Source of the DNA: Micromonospora inaquosa
Lineage (GTDB): Bacteria; Actinomycetota; Actinomycetes; Mycobacteriales; Micromonosporaceae
Assembly (NCBI RefSeq): GCF_003857055.1
Contig: NZ_QGSZ01000138.1
Location: 1-33,215 of the forward strand
Length of the DNA stretch: 33,215 nt
Reading direction: 5' to 3'
Position numbers and translations under genes: made by a program. Positions 15,452 through 23,432 of the stretch are shown here, one piece after another. The notes under the pieces are model-generated. The model saw only the letters and a list, made by a program, of their open reading frames with translations, was not told where the DNA came from and did no database searches. Every line of letters starts with the position of its first letter. Positions within the stretch are counted from its first letter, which is position 1.

Positions 15452-15468
15452 TAGCATAATTCGCGATG
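15452..15468 (+). promoter_or_regulatory. -10 element immediately before a leaderless TMEM175-like gene
   Basis: TAGCATAAT (15452-15460) ends 7 bp before the GTG start at 15468, and no ribosome-binding sequence lies between, so transcription probably starts at or next to the start codon. Confidence 0.5.
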
Positions 15469-16106
15469 TGCCTCCTAAAAGGGAAACTTCGCGGCTTGTC
15501 CGTAATCCCGGCCGCCTGCTGACTTTCAGCGACGGCGTGGTCGCGATCGCCGTGACGCTCCTCGTGCTGGAGATCCAACCGCCGCACGACTTCGGGCACC
15601 TCGCGCGCGGTCTCGGCGCGCTGTGGCCGTCGTACCTGGCGTACACGCTGAGCTTCCTGCTCATCGGGCAGGTGTGGGTCAATCACCACGTGATGTTCGA
15701 CCGGGTCCGGCACGTCGACCGAGGTGTCCTGTTCCTCAACACGCTGCTCCTGATGGTCATCGCGTTCCTGCCGTTCTCCACCTCACTGCTGGCCGACGCG
15801 TTGCGGGCGGAGCAAGGGCTGCGCGCAGCGGTCGTCGTCTACGGCGGCACACTGTGGACGGCGGCGGCCCTGTTCAACATCATTTGGGCTCACCTGCGCC
15901 GCGCCGGACTGTTGGACCCCGGCCTTGGTCCCTTCGGTGCGCGGGCCATCGGCCGCCGATTCCTACTCGCGCTGATCTGGATCGGATCCGGCGTCCTCGT
16001 CGGCGCGTTCGTGCCAATCGCCGGCGTCGTCATCATCGCCGGCTTCCTGCCCGCCTACTACCTGCCCATTCGTGGCGAGTACGGCGAGGACGACGGGGCA
16101 ACCTAG
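15468..16106 (+). CDS. TMEM175-family (DUF1211) potassium-channel-like membrane protein
   Basis: A 212-aa protein with the bacterial TMEM175 signature R-x3-FSDG at residues 16-23 (RLLTFSDGVVAIAVTLLVLE), whose FSD motif lines the selectivity filter region in characterised homologues. About six transmembrane segments follow (about 20-40, 55-72, 84-105, 117-140, 161-180, 183-200), the number expected for one bacterial subunit, which assembles as a tetramer for K+ permeation. The GTG start seems leaderless. Its stop TAG overlaps the stop of the convergent winged-helix gene in the shared tetranucleotide CTAG (16103-16106). Confidence 0.88.
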   Translation: MPPKRETSRLVRNPGRLLTFSDGVVAIAVTLLVLEIQPPHDFGHLARGLGALWPSYLAYTLSFLLIGQVWVNHHVMFDRVRHVDRGVLFLNTLLLMVIAFLPFSTSLLADALRAEQGLRAAVVVYGGTLWTAAALFNIIWAHLRRAGLLDPGLGPFGARAIGRRFLLALIWIGSGVLVGAFVPIAGVVIIAGFLPAYYLPIRGEYGEDDGAT

Positions 16107-17194
16107 CTGCCGAATTCGACGCCGGTGAGGGAGACGGCGCGGTACGCGGCGAGGCGTTCGGCCTGGGCCGTGATGGCCTTACGGGTGGCGTCCGACAGCC
16201 GGTGCCACGGATGGACGGCGACGGTGAACGCCCTGCCGGACTTGCGGGGACGCCAGGTGCCGACCAGTTCGCCGTCGACCAGGACGGCGCCCGGCCGACC
16301 CAGCACCGGCCACAACTCCTTGGCGTGGGCGGTGTCCGGCACCAGCGTCGCCCGGTCCTTGGCCTGCAAAAACAGGTCGTACGGGCCGAGCAGGCGGGTG
16401 TCGCCGCTGTCGGCTGACTCCAGCGCCTTTTCGTCTGCGGCCAGCAGGGAGCGCACCTCGCCGCCGACCGTCACCTCGATCACGTCGTCAGGCCAGCGTG
16501 CCTTCACGTCCTTCAGCGGGGCGTCGAGATAGTCGGCAACCTGTTTCGGGGTGGCCGGGCCGAGCAGGCGGAGGTACGCGCGGACGAGGTCGAACCGGTC
16601 ACCCGCAGCGGCTGCCTTCCGGAACCTGGTGATGCGTCGCAGGACCGGCGGTGAGGTGTCGAGCTGCAACTCCAGTCCGGCCCGCACGGCAGCGAGCCGG
16701 AACGGCATCTCGTAGAGATGGGTGGCGTCGCACGGCCGGCAGAACCGCAGATACGGCTGGGGTAGCGCCGTGGCCAGGCGGCCGGAGACGTCCCCCTTCA
16801 CCGTCGGCGTGGTGACGATGGCCCGCATCCGGGCGGCGATCTCGTCCAGGGCCGCGAGAGTGTCGATGCCGGCGGCCTTCAACGGCTTCGCGGCGTCGTA
16901 GACGCGCTTGCCCGCGTCGGCCTCGGAGAAGGGCTCGACCGCGGCCGCCACCTGCGCGATGTCGGCCCGGCGGTAGAGGTGCGGCGCGCCCCGCACGGTC
17001 CACAGCAGGACCACGTCCGGGTCGGACAGCGCGGTCACGTCCACCCCGCGCACCGCCAACGCCCACCGGGCGCCGTCCGGGCCGGTGTTCTGCACCCCGA
17101 TGTCCAGGACGGCGGTGTCGGCGAGCGTGCCCTCGTCCCGGTCGAGCTGCTGGGCCCGGACCCGGAAGTTCATCACCTGGTGCCGATCGACCAT
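16103..17194 (-). CDS. Winged-helix DNA-binding protein of the HTH_42 (AlkZ/YcaQ-like) family
   Basis: A 363-aa protein of the HTH_42 superfamily, which includes the DNA glycosylases AlkZ and YcaQ/AlkX. Characteristic stretches are IGVQNTGPDGARWALAVRG (32-50), VLLWTVRGAPHLYRRADI, LVRAYLRLLGPATPKQVADY and LLGPYDLFLQAKDRATLVPD. Gln35 in VQNT lies in the region of the AlkZ catalytic Gln motif, but the QxQ pair is not present, so glycosylase activity is uncertain. The last part (PGAVLVDGELVGTWRPRKSG) is the usual C-terminal beta region. TAGGGT 6 nt before the ATG with no ribosome-binding sequence suggests a leaderless transcript. Confidence 0.85.
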   Translation of the reverse strand: MVDRHQVMNFRVRAQQLDRDEGTLADTAVLDIGVQNTGPDGARWALAVRGVDVTALSDPDVVLLWTVRGAPHLYRRADIAQVAAAVEPFSEADAGKRVYDAAKPLKAAGIDTLAALDEIAARMRAIVTTPTVKGDVSGRLATALPQPYLRFCRPCDATHLYEMPFRLAAVRAGLELQLDTSPPVLRRITRFRKAAAAGDRFDLVRAYLRLLGPATPKQVADYLDAPLKDVKARWPDDVIEVTVGGEVRSLLAADEKALESADSGDTRLLGPYDLFLQAKDRATLVPDTAHAKELWPVLGRPGAVLVDGELVGTWRPRKSGRAFTVAVHPWHRLSDATRKAITAQAERLAAYRAVSLTGVEFGS

Positions 17195-17200
17195 GTCTGC

Positions 17201-17206
17201 ACCCTA
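17201..17206 (-). promoter_or_regulatory. -10 element for a leaderless HTH_42 gene
   Basis: TAGGGT on the minus strand is separated by 6 nt from the ATG at 17194, placing the expected transcription start at the start codon. Confidence 0.4.
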
Positions 17207-17290
17207 GTTGCGGCGGCGCTGCCCTGGCAGGTCGCCGCGGACCTGCCGGAATTCGGCGGGAGGACTATCGACGACTGGGCGGTCGTCGCC

Positions 17291-17491
17291 TCAGAGGAGG
17301 AGGCCCACCGCGGTCAGCGCCAGCCCGATTGCGGCCATCACCATTCCGGTGAGCCGATATTCGGAAGTTCTTGCCGAGTCGTATTTGACCAGGCCGAAAT
17401 GACCTGCCAGGCGGGCCATTCCAATGGGTCGCCACGCCAGTAGCGCGCCAGCCACCACGGAAAACAATCCGACTATGAGCATGATGGTCAT
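17291..17491 (-). CDS. Small two-span membrane protein
   Basis: A 66-aa protein with two hydrophobic helices (about 4-20, IMLIVGLFSVVAGALLAW, and 48-66) separated by a loop containing LVKYDSARTSEYRLTG. It resembles, from memory only, small actinobacterial proteins labelled DUF6199. ATG 17491 is chosen because the longer frame upstream adds a non-hydrophobic, Arg-rich extension with no initiation signal. It lies 82 bp downstream of another tiny membrane-protein frame on the same strand. Function unknown. Confidence 0.6.
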   Translation of the reverse strand: MTIMLIVGLFSVVAGALLAWRPIGMARLAGHFGLVKYDSARTSEYRLTGMVMAAIGLALTAVGLLL

Positions 17492-17573
17492 CGCCTGATG
17501 ATAGCGCGATCCACGCTGAACTTCAGCGCGAGCAATGGCGCTCGGCAGCCTCACACCACTGCGGAGAGGTGTG

Positions 17574-17678
17574 TCAGCGGCGTCGGCGCCGGTGCCGTGT
17601 CACAGCCCCGGCCACAGCCATCGACACCCCCACCACAGCGGCCACTGCCAGCACGATTGATGCTCCAGCCAGTCCCAT
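17574..17678 (-). CDS. Possible 34-aa single-span membrane microprotein
   Basis: MGLAGASIVLAVAAVVGVSM is followed by AVAGAVTRHRRRRR, giving one hydrophobic helix with a strongly basic C-terminus. TACGAT (17684-17689) ends 6 bp before the ATG, so the transcript could be leaderless like several neighbours; no ribosome-binding sequence is present. It lies upstream of the 66-aa membrane protein gene on the same strand. The hydrophobic/basic layout is protein-like, but a chance frame in GC-rich DNA cannot be excluded. Confidence 0.4.
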   Translation of the reverse strand: MGLAGASIVLAVAAVVGVSMAVAGAVTRHRRRRR

Positions 17679-17689
17679 AGGGACATCGT

Positions 17690-18029
17690 ACGTCGGCGCG
17701 CGTTCCCTGTCTCGTCCGGTGGTAGAGGAGCGCGGGACGGTCCTTAACGGTTAGATGGGAGCGTCGTCGTCACATTTGTCAAAGCCTCCTTTGATGCGAG
17801 TTTGAGGTCACCGGAACAATTTAACAAGGGGTTTCCGTCATCGGCGTCGATGGTTACCTTGAGGTCTTCCATTGTTCGCACGAACAGCAGGGAGGATGAG
17901 CGCTACCGGCGACGACACCACCTCGGGGGCCACCCCGAAAACGGGCGCAGCGCCGCCGGCGGAGCCCGCCATCCACAATGGTGGCCGTCCAGTGGCGGTG
18001 CTCCGGCTTCGGCGCTGACGCCGGACGAA
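17690..18029. other. Gene-poor stretch with low-GC patch and palindromes
   Basis: This gap contains an A+T-richer patch at about 17755-17840, a dyad CAAAG-CCTC-CTTTG near 17780 and a palindrome TGTTCG-CA-CGAACA (17873-17886). A 40-codon frame starting at 17896 is not convincing. I see no supported gene here. Confidence 0.4.
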
Positions 18030-18059
18030 TTGATCAACCCTTGGGGTGTCGGCTATCGT
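18030..18059 (+). promoter_or_regulatory. Promoter of the lipoprotein gene (leaderless)
   Basis: TTGATC (18030-18035) and TATCGT (18054-18059) are 18 bp apart, and the GTG start at 18068 is 8 bp after the -10, with no ribosome-binding sequence between, so the message is probably leaderless. Confidence 0.5.
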
Positions 18060-18067
18060 GCGCGTCC

Positions 18068-18574
18068 GTGAAGCCATCTCGTCTGACCTCCGCCCTGTTG
18101 ATCCTTGCCGCCACGACGGCGCTCGCCGCCTGTGGCGACGGTGACAAGGCGACGAACGCCGGATCCACGACCCCCGTCCCGACGTCCGCAGCCCCGTCCT
18201 CCGCGGTCACATCCGCCGCCGCCACGCCGGCCTCGTCCGCCGGGGCGGGCGGCGCCAGCGACAAGCAGATCTGCGAGTCGGTGAAGAAGGCCGGCGACGA
18301 GATGCGGGCCGAGCTGGTGAAGGTCGCCACGACCGGCGACGCGTCGGCGGCGGACTTCAAGAAGATCCTGACCGAGCTGGAGCAGAAGGTGACCACGATC
18401 GCCTCCACCGGTGACGGCAAGCTGGCCGATTCCCTGCGAGCGTTCGGCGCCGAGGCCGCGAAGGCCGCAGCCGCGGCGGACCCGGCGGCCGCCGCCGACA
18501 ATCCGGCCTTCGAGAAGGTCGGCAAGGAGATCAGCACCGCGTGCAAGGCGCACGGCGTCACCATGGTTCTCTGA
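18068..18574 (+). CDS. Secreted lipoprotein of unknown function
   Basis: A 168-aa protein with a lipoprotein signal peptide: hydrophobic core LLILAATTALAAC with lipobox LAAC and lipidated Cys22. A Ser/Thr/Ala/Pro-rich linker (about 28-62) leads to a predicted four-helix domain: DKQICESVKKAGDEMRAELV, SAADFKKILTELEQKVTTIA, KLADSLRAFGAEAAKAAAAA and PAFEKVGKEISTACKAHGV. Two cysteines, one in the first helix (QICE) and one near the end (STAC), could form a disulfide. The fold recalls helical actinobacterial cell-wall lipoproteins, with no known activity. It is followed by a very strong terminator. Confidence 0.75.
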   Translation: MKPSRLTSALLILAATTALAACGDGDKATNAGSTTPVPTSAAPSSAVTSAAATPASSAGAGGASDKQICESVKKAGDEMRAELVKVATTGDASAADFKKILTELEQKVTTIASTGDGKLADSLRAFGAEAAKAAAAADPAAAADNPAFEKVGKEISTACKAHGVTMVL

Positions 18575-18601
18575 TCATCGTGGCCCGATCGGGTCGGGTG
18601 T

Positions 18602-18646
18602 GATGACGGACGGCCCCCACTCTCCGCGTGGGGGCCGTCCGTCATC
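18602..18646. terminator. Strong 19-bp perfect stem-loop terminator
   Basis: GATGACGGACGGCCCCCAC (18602-18620) and its exact reverse complement (18628-18646) enclose a 7-nt loop. It lies 28 bp after the lipoprotein gene and 39 bp after the end of the convergent debranching-like gene, so it can stop both transcripts. No T-run follows, as is common in actinobacteria. Confidence 0.85.
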
Positions 18647-18684
18647 GGGCACCCAACCGGCAACCGGCGCAGCTGACCATGCCG

Positions 18685-20736
18685 CTAGCGCTGGTCGGGG
18701 CGTTGGCGGGCGAAGGCGTCGCGCTTGCCCCACCGGCCGGGGATGTCCAGGAGCGCGATCCGCCCGAAGGCGGTGGGCAGCGCGGGGTCCACGGCCAGGT
18801 GATCCTCGTGCGGGTTGATACCGAGCATGGTGCGGATCAGCAGCATCGTGGCACCGCTGGACCACGCCTGCGGGCTGCCGGCGGTCGGGTAGCGAATCGG
18901 AAACTTGGTGGTGTCGCGGTCGAACCCGCCGAACGCCTCGGGTAGCCGACCCTCGAAGTAGGTGGCCGCGGAGAGGATGCCCTCGGCGATGCGGGCCGCC
19001 TCGTTGGCGAAGCCGTAACGGCGTAGACCCCAGGCGATGAAGGAGTTGTCGAACGGCCAGACCGTGCCGTTGTGGTAGCCGAGCGGGTTGTAGCGGCGCT
19101 GCCCCTCGGCGAACGTCCGCACACCCCAACCGGAGAAGAGCGCCGGACCCATCAGGTGCTCGACCACCCGGGGAGCCCGCTCCGGCGGCACGATGCCGCT
19201 CCAGAGCAGGTGGCCGATGTTGGACGACAGGCTGTCCACGGGGGTGCCGTCGTGGTCGAGCGCGAGGGCGTAGAAGCCGCGGTCCGCAAGCCAGAAATCC
19301 CGGTTGAACCGGTCGTACAGGGCCGCCGCCTCGCTCTCCAGCCGCTCGGCGTAGGCAGGATCACCCCAGACGGTACGGGCCAGCCTCGCTCCTCTGATCT
19401 TGGCGTCGTAGGCGTACCCCTGGGTTTCGCAGGTGGCCCTCGGGAAGCCCGGCAGCCGGCCGTCGGCGTAGGAGATGCTGTCCCAGGAGTCCTTCCAGCA
19501 CTGGTTGTCCAGGCCGGTGACGCGGTTACGTCGCCGGTACCACACGTAGCCGGTGTCGGTCAGGTCCGCGTACCTGTCGATCCAGGTCAGCGCCGCGCGA
19601 GCCTCCTGCTCCAACTCCAGCACCAGTGCGGTGTCGCCGCTCCACCGCTCGTACTCGTCGAGCAGCACCACGAACAGCGGTGACGCGTCCACGGTGCCGT
19701 AGTAGGGGGAGTGCGGCTGCTCCTCGAACGCGGCCGACTCCCCGTAGCGCAGCTCGTGCAGGATTCGGCCCGGGTCCTCCTCCAGCACGTCGTCGGTCCG
19801 GGCGCCCTGCAGCGACGCGAGGATCCGCAGTGTCGGTGGGGTCAGCGACGGTGTGACGGGCAGGGTCTGCAGGCAGGTCAACAGGCTGTCGCGGCCGAAC
19901 AGGGTCATGAACCAGGGCAACCCGGCCGCAGGCACGCTCTCGCCGCCGAGGGAGAGCGGGGCGAAGCGCAGCGCCGCCAAATCCACCAGGCTGCGGTGGT
20001 AGACCTGCTGGAGGCCGACGCTCTCGGTGTCCAGGGTCGGGGCCGCCGCGACCCAGTCCCGCATGCTCGTGGGCAGGGTGGAGTCGTTCGGCCGTTGGGC
20101 GCGCAGGGCGGCGCGCAGGTCGACGCCGTCCGGGCGCAGCGCCAGCATGACGGCCTGCAACCGGGTCGACCACTGCTGCCCCGGGCGGAGCCGGACCGCG
20201 AACCGAAGGCCGCCCGGGTCGTACTCCGCGGGCTCACTCGCCGACACGACAACCTCACGTCGGTAGGTGCCGCGCCGGTAGCCCAGTCGCAACTCGTTCG
20301 GGCCGACGCGGGTGTAGTGGGCGCCGACCTTGTCACCGACGTCGAACTTGATCTCGAAAATGTCGGCGAAGTCCGCCTCCACCTCCAGTCGCACGTTGAG
20401 CGTCATGTCCCGCTCGCCGTAATTGAAGATCGTGACCGACTCGGTGAGATCCGGGCCGATGCGCCTGCGCCGAATGGCCGACACGTCCGCCTCCACGTAG
20501 TCCACCGCCTCGCCCGGCACCGCGAAGAACGTGATCTCGAAGTACTCGCTGTCGTCCACCGACAGCGCTGTCATGCACTCGCCGTCGACGGTGAGCCTCC
20601 AGCGGGACAGGAAGCGCGTGTCGGCGGCGAAGAGGCCGACCGGGGTGCCCGAGGACGACCCCACGTCCCCGCTGGCGTCGGACACCATGAAGGTGTTCCC
20701 GTCGATGCACGCCACGGTGCCCGCGATGTCCCTCAT
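18685..20736 (-). CDS. Glycogen-debranching-like / amylo-alpha-1,6-glucosidase family protein
   Basis: A 683-aa protein. The N-terminal domain (about 1-200; DGNTFMVSDASGDV, TPVGLFAADTRFLSRWRLTV) is the beta-sandwich glycogen-debranching N-terminal type. The C-terminal (alpha/alpha)6 barrel (about 260-670) has GH63/GH15-like signatures: WFMTLFGRDSL, NQCWKDSWDSI and YHNGTVWPFDNSF, which carry the likely acid and base carboxylates. It may act on alpha-glucosidic bonds of glycogen, trehalose-type or other glucosides; this branch has few characterised members. It has no signal peptide and starts 3 bp after the stop of the SCP2-like gene, so the two are one operon. Its 3' end faces the 19-bp terminator. 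Confidence 0.88.
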   Translation of the reverse strand: MRDIAGTVACIDGNTFMVSDASGDVGSSSGTPVGLFAADTRFLSRWRLTVDGECMTALSVDDSEYFEITFFAVPGEAVDYVEADVSAIRRRRIGPDLTESVTIFNYGERDMTLNVRLEVEADFADIFEIKFDVGDKVGAHYTRVGPNELRLGYRRGTYRREVVVSASEPAEYDPGGLRFAVRLRPGQQWSTRLQAVMLALRPDGVDLRAALRAQRPNDSTLPTSMRDWVAAAPTLDTESVGLQQVYHRSLVDLAALRFAPLSLGGESVPAAGLPWFMTLFGRDSLLTCLQTLPVTPSLTPPTLRILASLQGARTDDVLEEDPGRILHELRYGESAAFEEQPHSPYYGTVDASPLFVVLLDEYERWSGDTALVLELEQEARAALTWIDRYADLTDTGYVWYRRRNRVTGLDNQCWKDSWDSISYADGRLPGFPRATCETQGYAYDAKIRGARLARTVWGDPAYAERLESEAAALYDRFNRDFWLADRGFYALALDHDGTPVDSLSSNIGHLLWSGIVPPERAPRVVEHLMGPALFSGWGVRTFAEGQRRYNPLGYHNGTVWPFDNSFIAWGLRRYGFANEAARIAEGILSAATYFEGRLPEAFGGFDRDTTKFPIRYPTAGSPQAWSSGATMLLIRTMLGINPHEDHLAVDPALPTAFGRIALLDIPGRWGKRDAFARQRPDQR

Positions 20737-20739
20737 CGG

Positions 20740-21102
20740 TCACGTCCCCGCGTCGGAATCGTGGCGCTGAGGCGGCCCGGACGTTCGCGGAAACAGCCGC
20801 CCGATGCGTAACGCCAGAGCGAGATCACCGTCGACCATGATCTCGCCCCGGGCGATCGCCGCCAGGCCATTCACCTCGCCCCGCGCCATCGCGTCCGCGA
20901 ACTGCGCGGAAACGTTGACCACCGTGGTGGCGGGACCACCGTTTCTGGTCACCCGTAGCTCACCATGATCGATGTCCAGCCGCCACTGCTCCAGGTGGCC
21001 GCCGTCGCGGATGTCGAACCGCACGCTCCCGCAGACCTTGCTGAACCGTGGATCCCGGCCGGCGACCGACAACCGCTCGAAGAAGGCGCTGGCCTCCGAC
21101 AT
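20740..21102 (-). CDS. SCP2 sterol-binding-domain protein
   Basis: A 120-aa protein that is essentially a single SCP2-like domain: SVRFDIRDGGHLEQWRLDID, then GELRVTRNGGPATTVVNVSA and FADAMARGEVNGLAAIARGE, ending in the family-typical MVDGDLALALRIGRLFP. SCP2 domains hold lipids or other hydrophobic ligands in a tunnel. ATG 21102 is preceded by GGGGGTGGG. It is the first gene of a two-gene operon with the debranching-like protein, an unexpected functional pair. The ligand is unknown. Confidence 0.85.
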   Translation of the reverse strand: MSEASAFFERLSVAGRDPRFSKVCGSVRFDIRDGGHLEQWRLDIDHGELRVTRNGGPATTVVNVSAQFADAMARGEVNGLAAIARGEIMVDGDLALALRIGRLFPRTSGPPQRHDSDAGT

Positions 21103-21125
21103 CCCACCCCCTCGGGCGCTGGTAA

Positions 21126-21179
21126 GAGGGATGCCGGCTACCCGATCCGGGCAACTCCTAACGCCAGGCGGCATCCCTC
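21126..21179 (-). terminator. Long stem-loop between two minus-strand genes
   Basis: GAGGGATGCCG (21126-21136) pairs perfectly with CGGCATCCCTC (21169-21179) across a 32-nt loop that itself contains a CCCG-AT-CCGGG dyad. It sits between the secreted-protein gene (upstream on the minus strand) and the SCP2 operon, so it could be a terminator, or an attenuator or leader structure for the SCP2 operon. Confidence 0.5.
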
Positions 21180-21205
21180 GTTCCCGGGGCGAGCGAGCAG
21201 CCGGG

Positions 21206-22216
21206 TCAGCCGAGGTTGAAGTCCACCACGACCGGCGCCCGCCGGACCCGCACGGGAATCGCGGCGTCGAAGCCGGCGGCGTCGCAGTGCCAGACCGGCG
21301 GGGTGTACGCGCAGTCGCAACGCAGCTTCACCCGCTGGCCGGGGAGCAGGCGCAGGGCGTAATCGCTGCCCACGTCCGCCACGCCGGCCAGATCCCCGGT
21401 GGCCGCGTCGAACGCGACCACCTGGGCGTAGGTGAGCAGCTCGTCGACCCGTACCGCACCACTGAGCGGTGTTCCGGCGGGCAGCGCCTGATTCAGGGTC
21501 GCCGTCTGCTGGGCGCGGACCCGCACCGGCCGCGCCTGCTGACGACTGCCCACCCCACCGGACCAGACGGTCGCCAGGCCGGCGGCGGCGAACTGCACAG
21601 GCCAGTGGTACGGGCCGAGGCCGGTGATCGTGTAGCGGCCGTCCTCGTCGGTCATCGGGCCGTGGTCGTCGTACTTCGGATCCGGCACGTAGGGCACCAC
21701 CATGACCCGGGCGCGGGAGACTGGCGCGCCCGTCGCCGCGTCGGTCACCACCCCGACGACGGTGCCGGGCGGGTCGAGCCGGACGTCCGGCACCCCGGTC
21801 ACCGCACCAGCACGCACCTGGACCACCCGCGCCTGCTCGCGGTCACCGGTGCCGCCGTGCCGGCCCACCCACTGCCAGCCGTGGGTCGTCGTGTCGTAGG
21901 GGCGCACCAGCAGCCGGTACCTCCCCGGGGCGACATCGCCGGCCACCAGGACACCCTGCTCGTCGGCGCAGCCCGCGTACCGCCCGAGCTGGTCCTCGCC
22001 GAGGGTGACCGCCGCCAACGCGGCGGCGTCCACCGGGACGAGCGCGGCGCAGGCCCGGGGGACCGGCGCGCCGGTCGCCGCGTCGCGCACCACCGTCCGG
22101 ACGCCGCCAGGCGCGGACGACCCGGGTGGACCCGCGGTGGCCGGCGCGGCGGCCTGCACGACGAGCAGGGCGACGGCGACGGTGGCGGTCAGGGTGCGCA
22201 GGAGTGCGCGGCTCAT
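21206..22216 (-). CDS. Secreted protein with carboxypeptidase-regulatory-like repeats
   Basis: A 336-aa exported protein: signal peptide (MSRALLRTLTATVAVALLVV, cleavage near APATA) followed by at least two, perhaps three, transthyretin-like/carboxypeptidase-regulatory beta-sandwich domains. The repeat marker is V-x-D-AATGAPV-x-RA, seen as VRDAATGAPVPRA (about 43-55) and VTDAATGAPVSRA (about 157-169); each is followed by a DEDG/DEQG turn and a GRY strand. Such domains are structural or binding modules rather than enzymes. The open frame extends far upstream but is antisense to the SRPBCC gene there, and the signal peptide fixes the start at ATG 22216. Confidence 0.8.
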   Translation of the reverse strand: MSRALLRTLTATVAVALLVVQAAAPATAGPPGSSAPGGVRTVVRDAATGAPVPRACAALVPVDAAALAAVTLGEDQLGRYAGCADEQGVLVAGDVAPGRYRLLVRPYDTTTHGWQWVGRHGGTGDREQARVVQVRAGAVTGVPDVRLDPPGTVVGVVTDAATGAPVSRARVMVVPYVPDPKYDDHGPMTDEDGRYTITGLGPYHWPVQFAAAGLATVWSGGVGSRQQARPVRVRAQQTATLNQALPAGTPLSGAVRVDELLTYAQVVAFDAATGDLAGVADVGSDYALRLLPGQRVKLRCDCAYTPPVWHCDAAGFDAAIPVRVRRAPVVVDFNLG

Positions 22217-22454
22217 GGGGGTGTCCTTCCGACGGTGCGGCGGGTCGGCCGACGGTAACCGTCGGCAGTGATCCATTTCAGTCAATGTCGCTATCGCGAC
22301 CGTTGCCGACCGGATAACCGTCCACGCCGCCCGGATCGGACGTTCTACCCGGAACCTGGCGCGTGCGGCACCTCTACGACATAGCGTCACGGGGCGGGAC
22401 CACCGCTGCCCCCGGCAGCGGACCGACGGCGACGCCCACCCGAAAGGACCGGAC

Positions 22455-23405
22455 ATGAGTCGTGTCGACACTGTGCTCCTGCCGGAGCTGGACGGGCCGG
22501 TGCCCGCGACGCTGCCGAGCGCGCTCGGCCTGCTGAGCCTGGCCCTGGGCGTGGGCGCCCTGGCCGCGCCCGGACCCGTCGCGCGGATGACGGGAGTGGA
22601 CGACGCCCCGGCCGCTCGGCCCGTGCTCACCGCCATCGGCCTGCGGGAACTGGGCAGCGCCGCCGGCCTGCTCAGCGGTCGACGTCCGGCCGGCTGGGCC
22701 TGGAGTCGGGTGGCCGGCGACGCGATGGACCTCACCCTGCTCGGGCGGGCCCTGGCCGACCGCAGCGGCGAACGCCGCCACCGGGTCGCGCTGACCACCC
22801 TCGCCATCGCCGGCATCACCGCCGTCGACGTGCTCGCCGCCGTACGCGTCGCCAGGGCTCGACGGGCCCGTGCCCGGGTGATCCGGATGGAGATCGCGGT
22901 GACGGTGAACCGGTCGCCCGCCGAGGCGTACCGGTTCTGGCGGGACATGGAGAACCTGCCCCGGTTCATGGCGCACCTGGAATCCGTACGCGCCGACGAC
23001 CTGCGCCGTTCGCACTGGATCGCCCGTGGTCCGGCCGGGAAACGCGTCGAATGGGACGCCGAAATCATCGACGACCAGCCGAACAAGTCCATCACCTGGC
23101 GTTCGCTGCCGGGCACCGGCGTGGCCAACGCCGGCCGGGTCCGGTTCGTGCCCGCGCCCGGCGACCGGGGCACCGAGGTGCGGGTGGAGTTGCGTTACGC
23201 GCCGCCGGCCGGCGCGCTCGGTCGGGCGGTGGCGAAGCTGTTCGGCGAGGAACCCGAGCAGCAGGTCCGCGACGACCTGCGCCGGTTCAAGCAGGTGCTG
23301 GAGACCGGCGAGGTGGTCCGCTCCGATGGCAGCCCCAACGGCATCTCCGTACGCCAACAGGCCATGCAGCGTCCCGCCCAGCCGCTGCCGGCGTCCCGTC
23401 GCTGA
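22455..23405 (+). CDS. SRPBCC-family protein with N-terminal membrane region
   Basis: A 316-aa protein. Residues about 17-140 form three or four hydrophobic segments (ALGLLSLALGVGALAAPGPV; ALTTLAIAGITAVDVLAAVR). Residues about 147-295 form an SRPBCC/polyketide-cyclase-like domain: VTVNRSPAEAYRFWRDMENL, then LPRFMAHLESV, AEIIDDQPNKSITWRS and VRVELRYAPPAGALGRAVAK, ending with the FGEEPEQQVRDDLRRFKQVL helix. This combination is common in actinobacteria next to a zinc-dependent alcohol dehydrogenase, as here (27-bp gap). It may bind a hydrophobic small molecule at the membrane. Start ATG 22455 follows GAAAGGA. Confidence 0.85.
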   Translation: MSRVDTVLLPELDGPVPATLPSALGLLSLALGVGALAAPGPVARMTGVDDAPAARPVLTAIGLRELGSAAGLLSGRRPAGWAWSRVAGDAMDLTLLGRALADRSGERRHRVALTTLAIAGITAVDVLAAVRVARARRARARVIRMEIAVTVNRSPAEAYRFWRDMENLPRFMAHLESVRADDLRRSHWIARGPAGKRVEWDAEIIDDQPNKSITWRSLPGTGVANAGRVRFVPAPGDRGTEVRVELRYAPPAGALGRAVAKLFGEEPEQQVRDDLRRFKQVLETGEVVRSDGSPNGISVRQQAMQRPAQPLPASRR

Positions 23406-23432
23406 TCGTCCGAGCTCCGAAAGGGACCGAGA

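Noticed and set aside
17873..17886. LexA/SOS-box-like palindrome
   Set aside because: TGTTCG-CA-CGAACA has the half sites in the reverse order of the actinobacterial SOS box (GAAC-N4-GTTC).
17896..18018. 40-codon plus-strand frame starting MSATGDDTT
   Set aside because: GGAGG abuts the ATG with no spacing, the product is low-complexity, and it ends just before the lipoprotein promoter.
21206..23173. Long N-terminal extension of the secreted beta-sandwich protein
   Set aside because: The extension is antisense to the SRPBCC gene, and a clean signal peptide begins at 22216.
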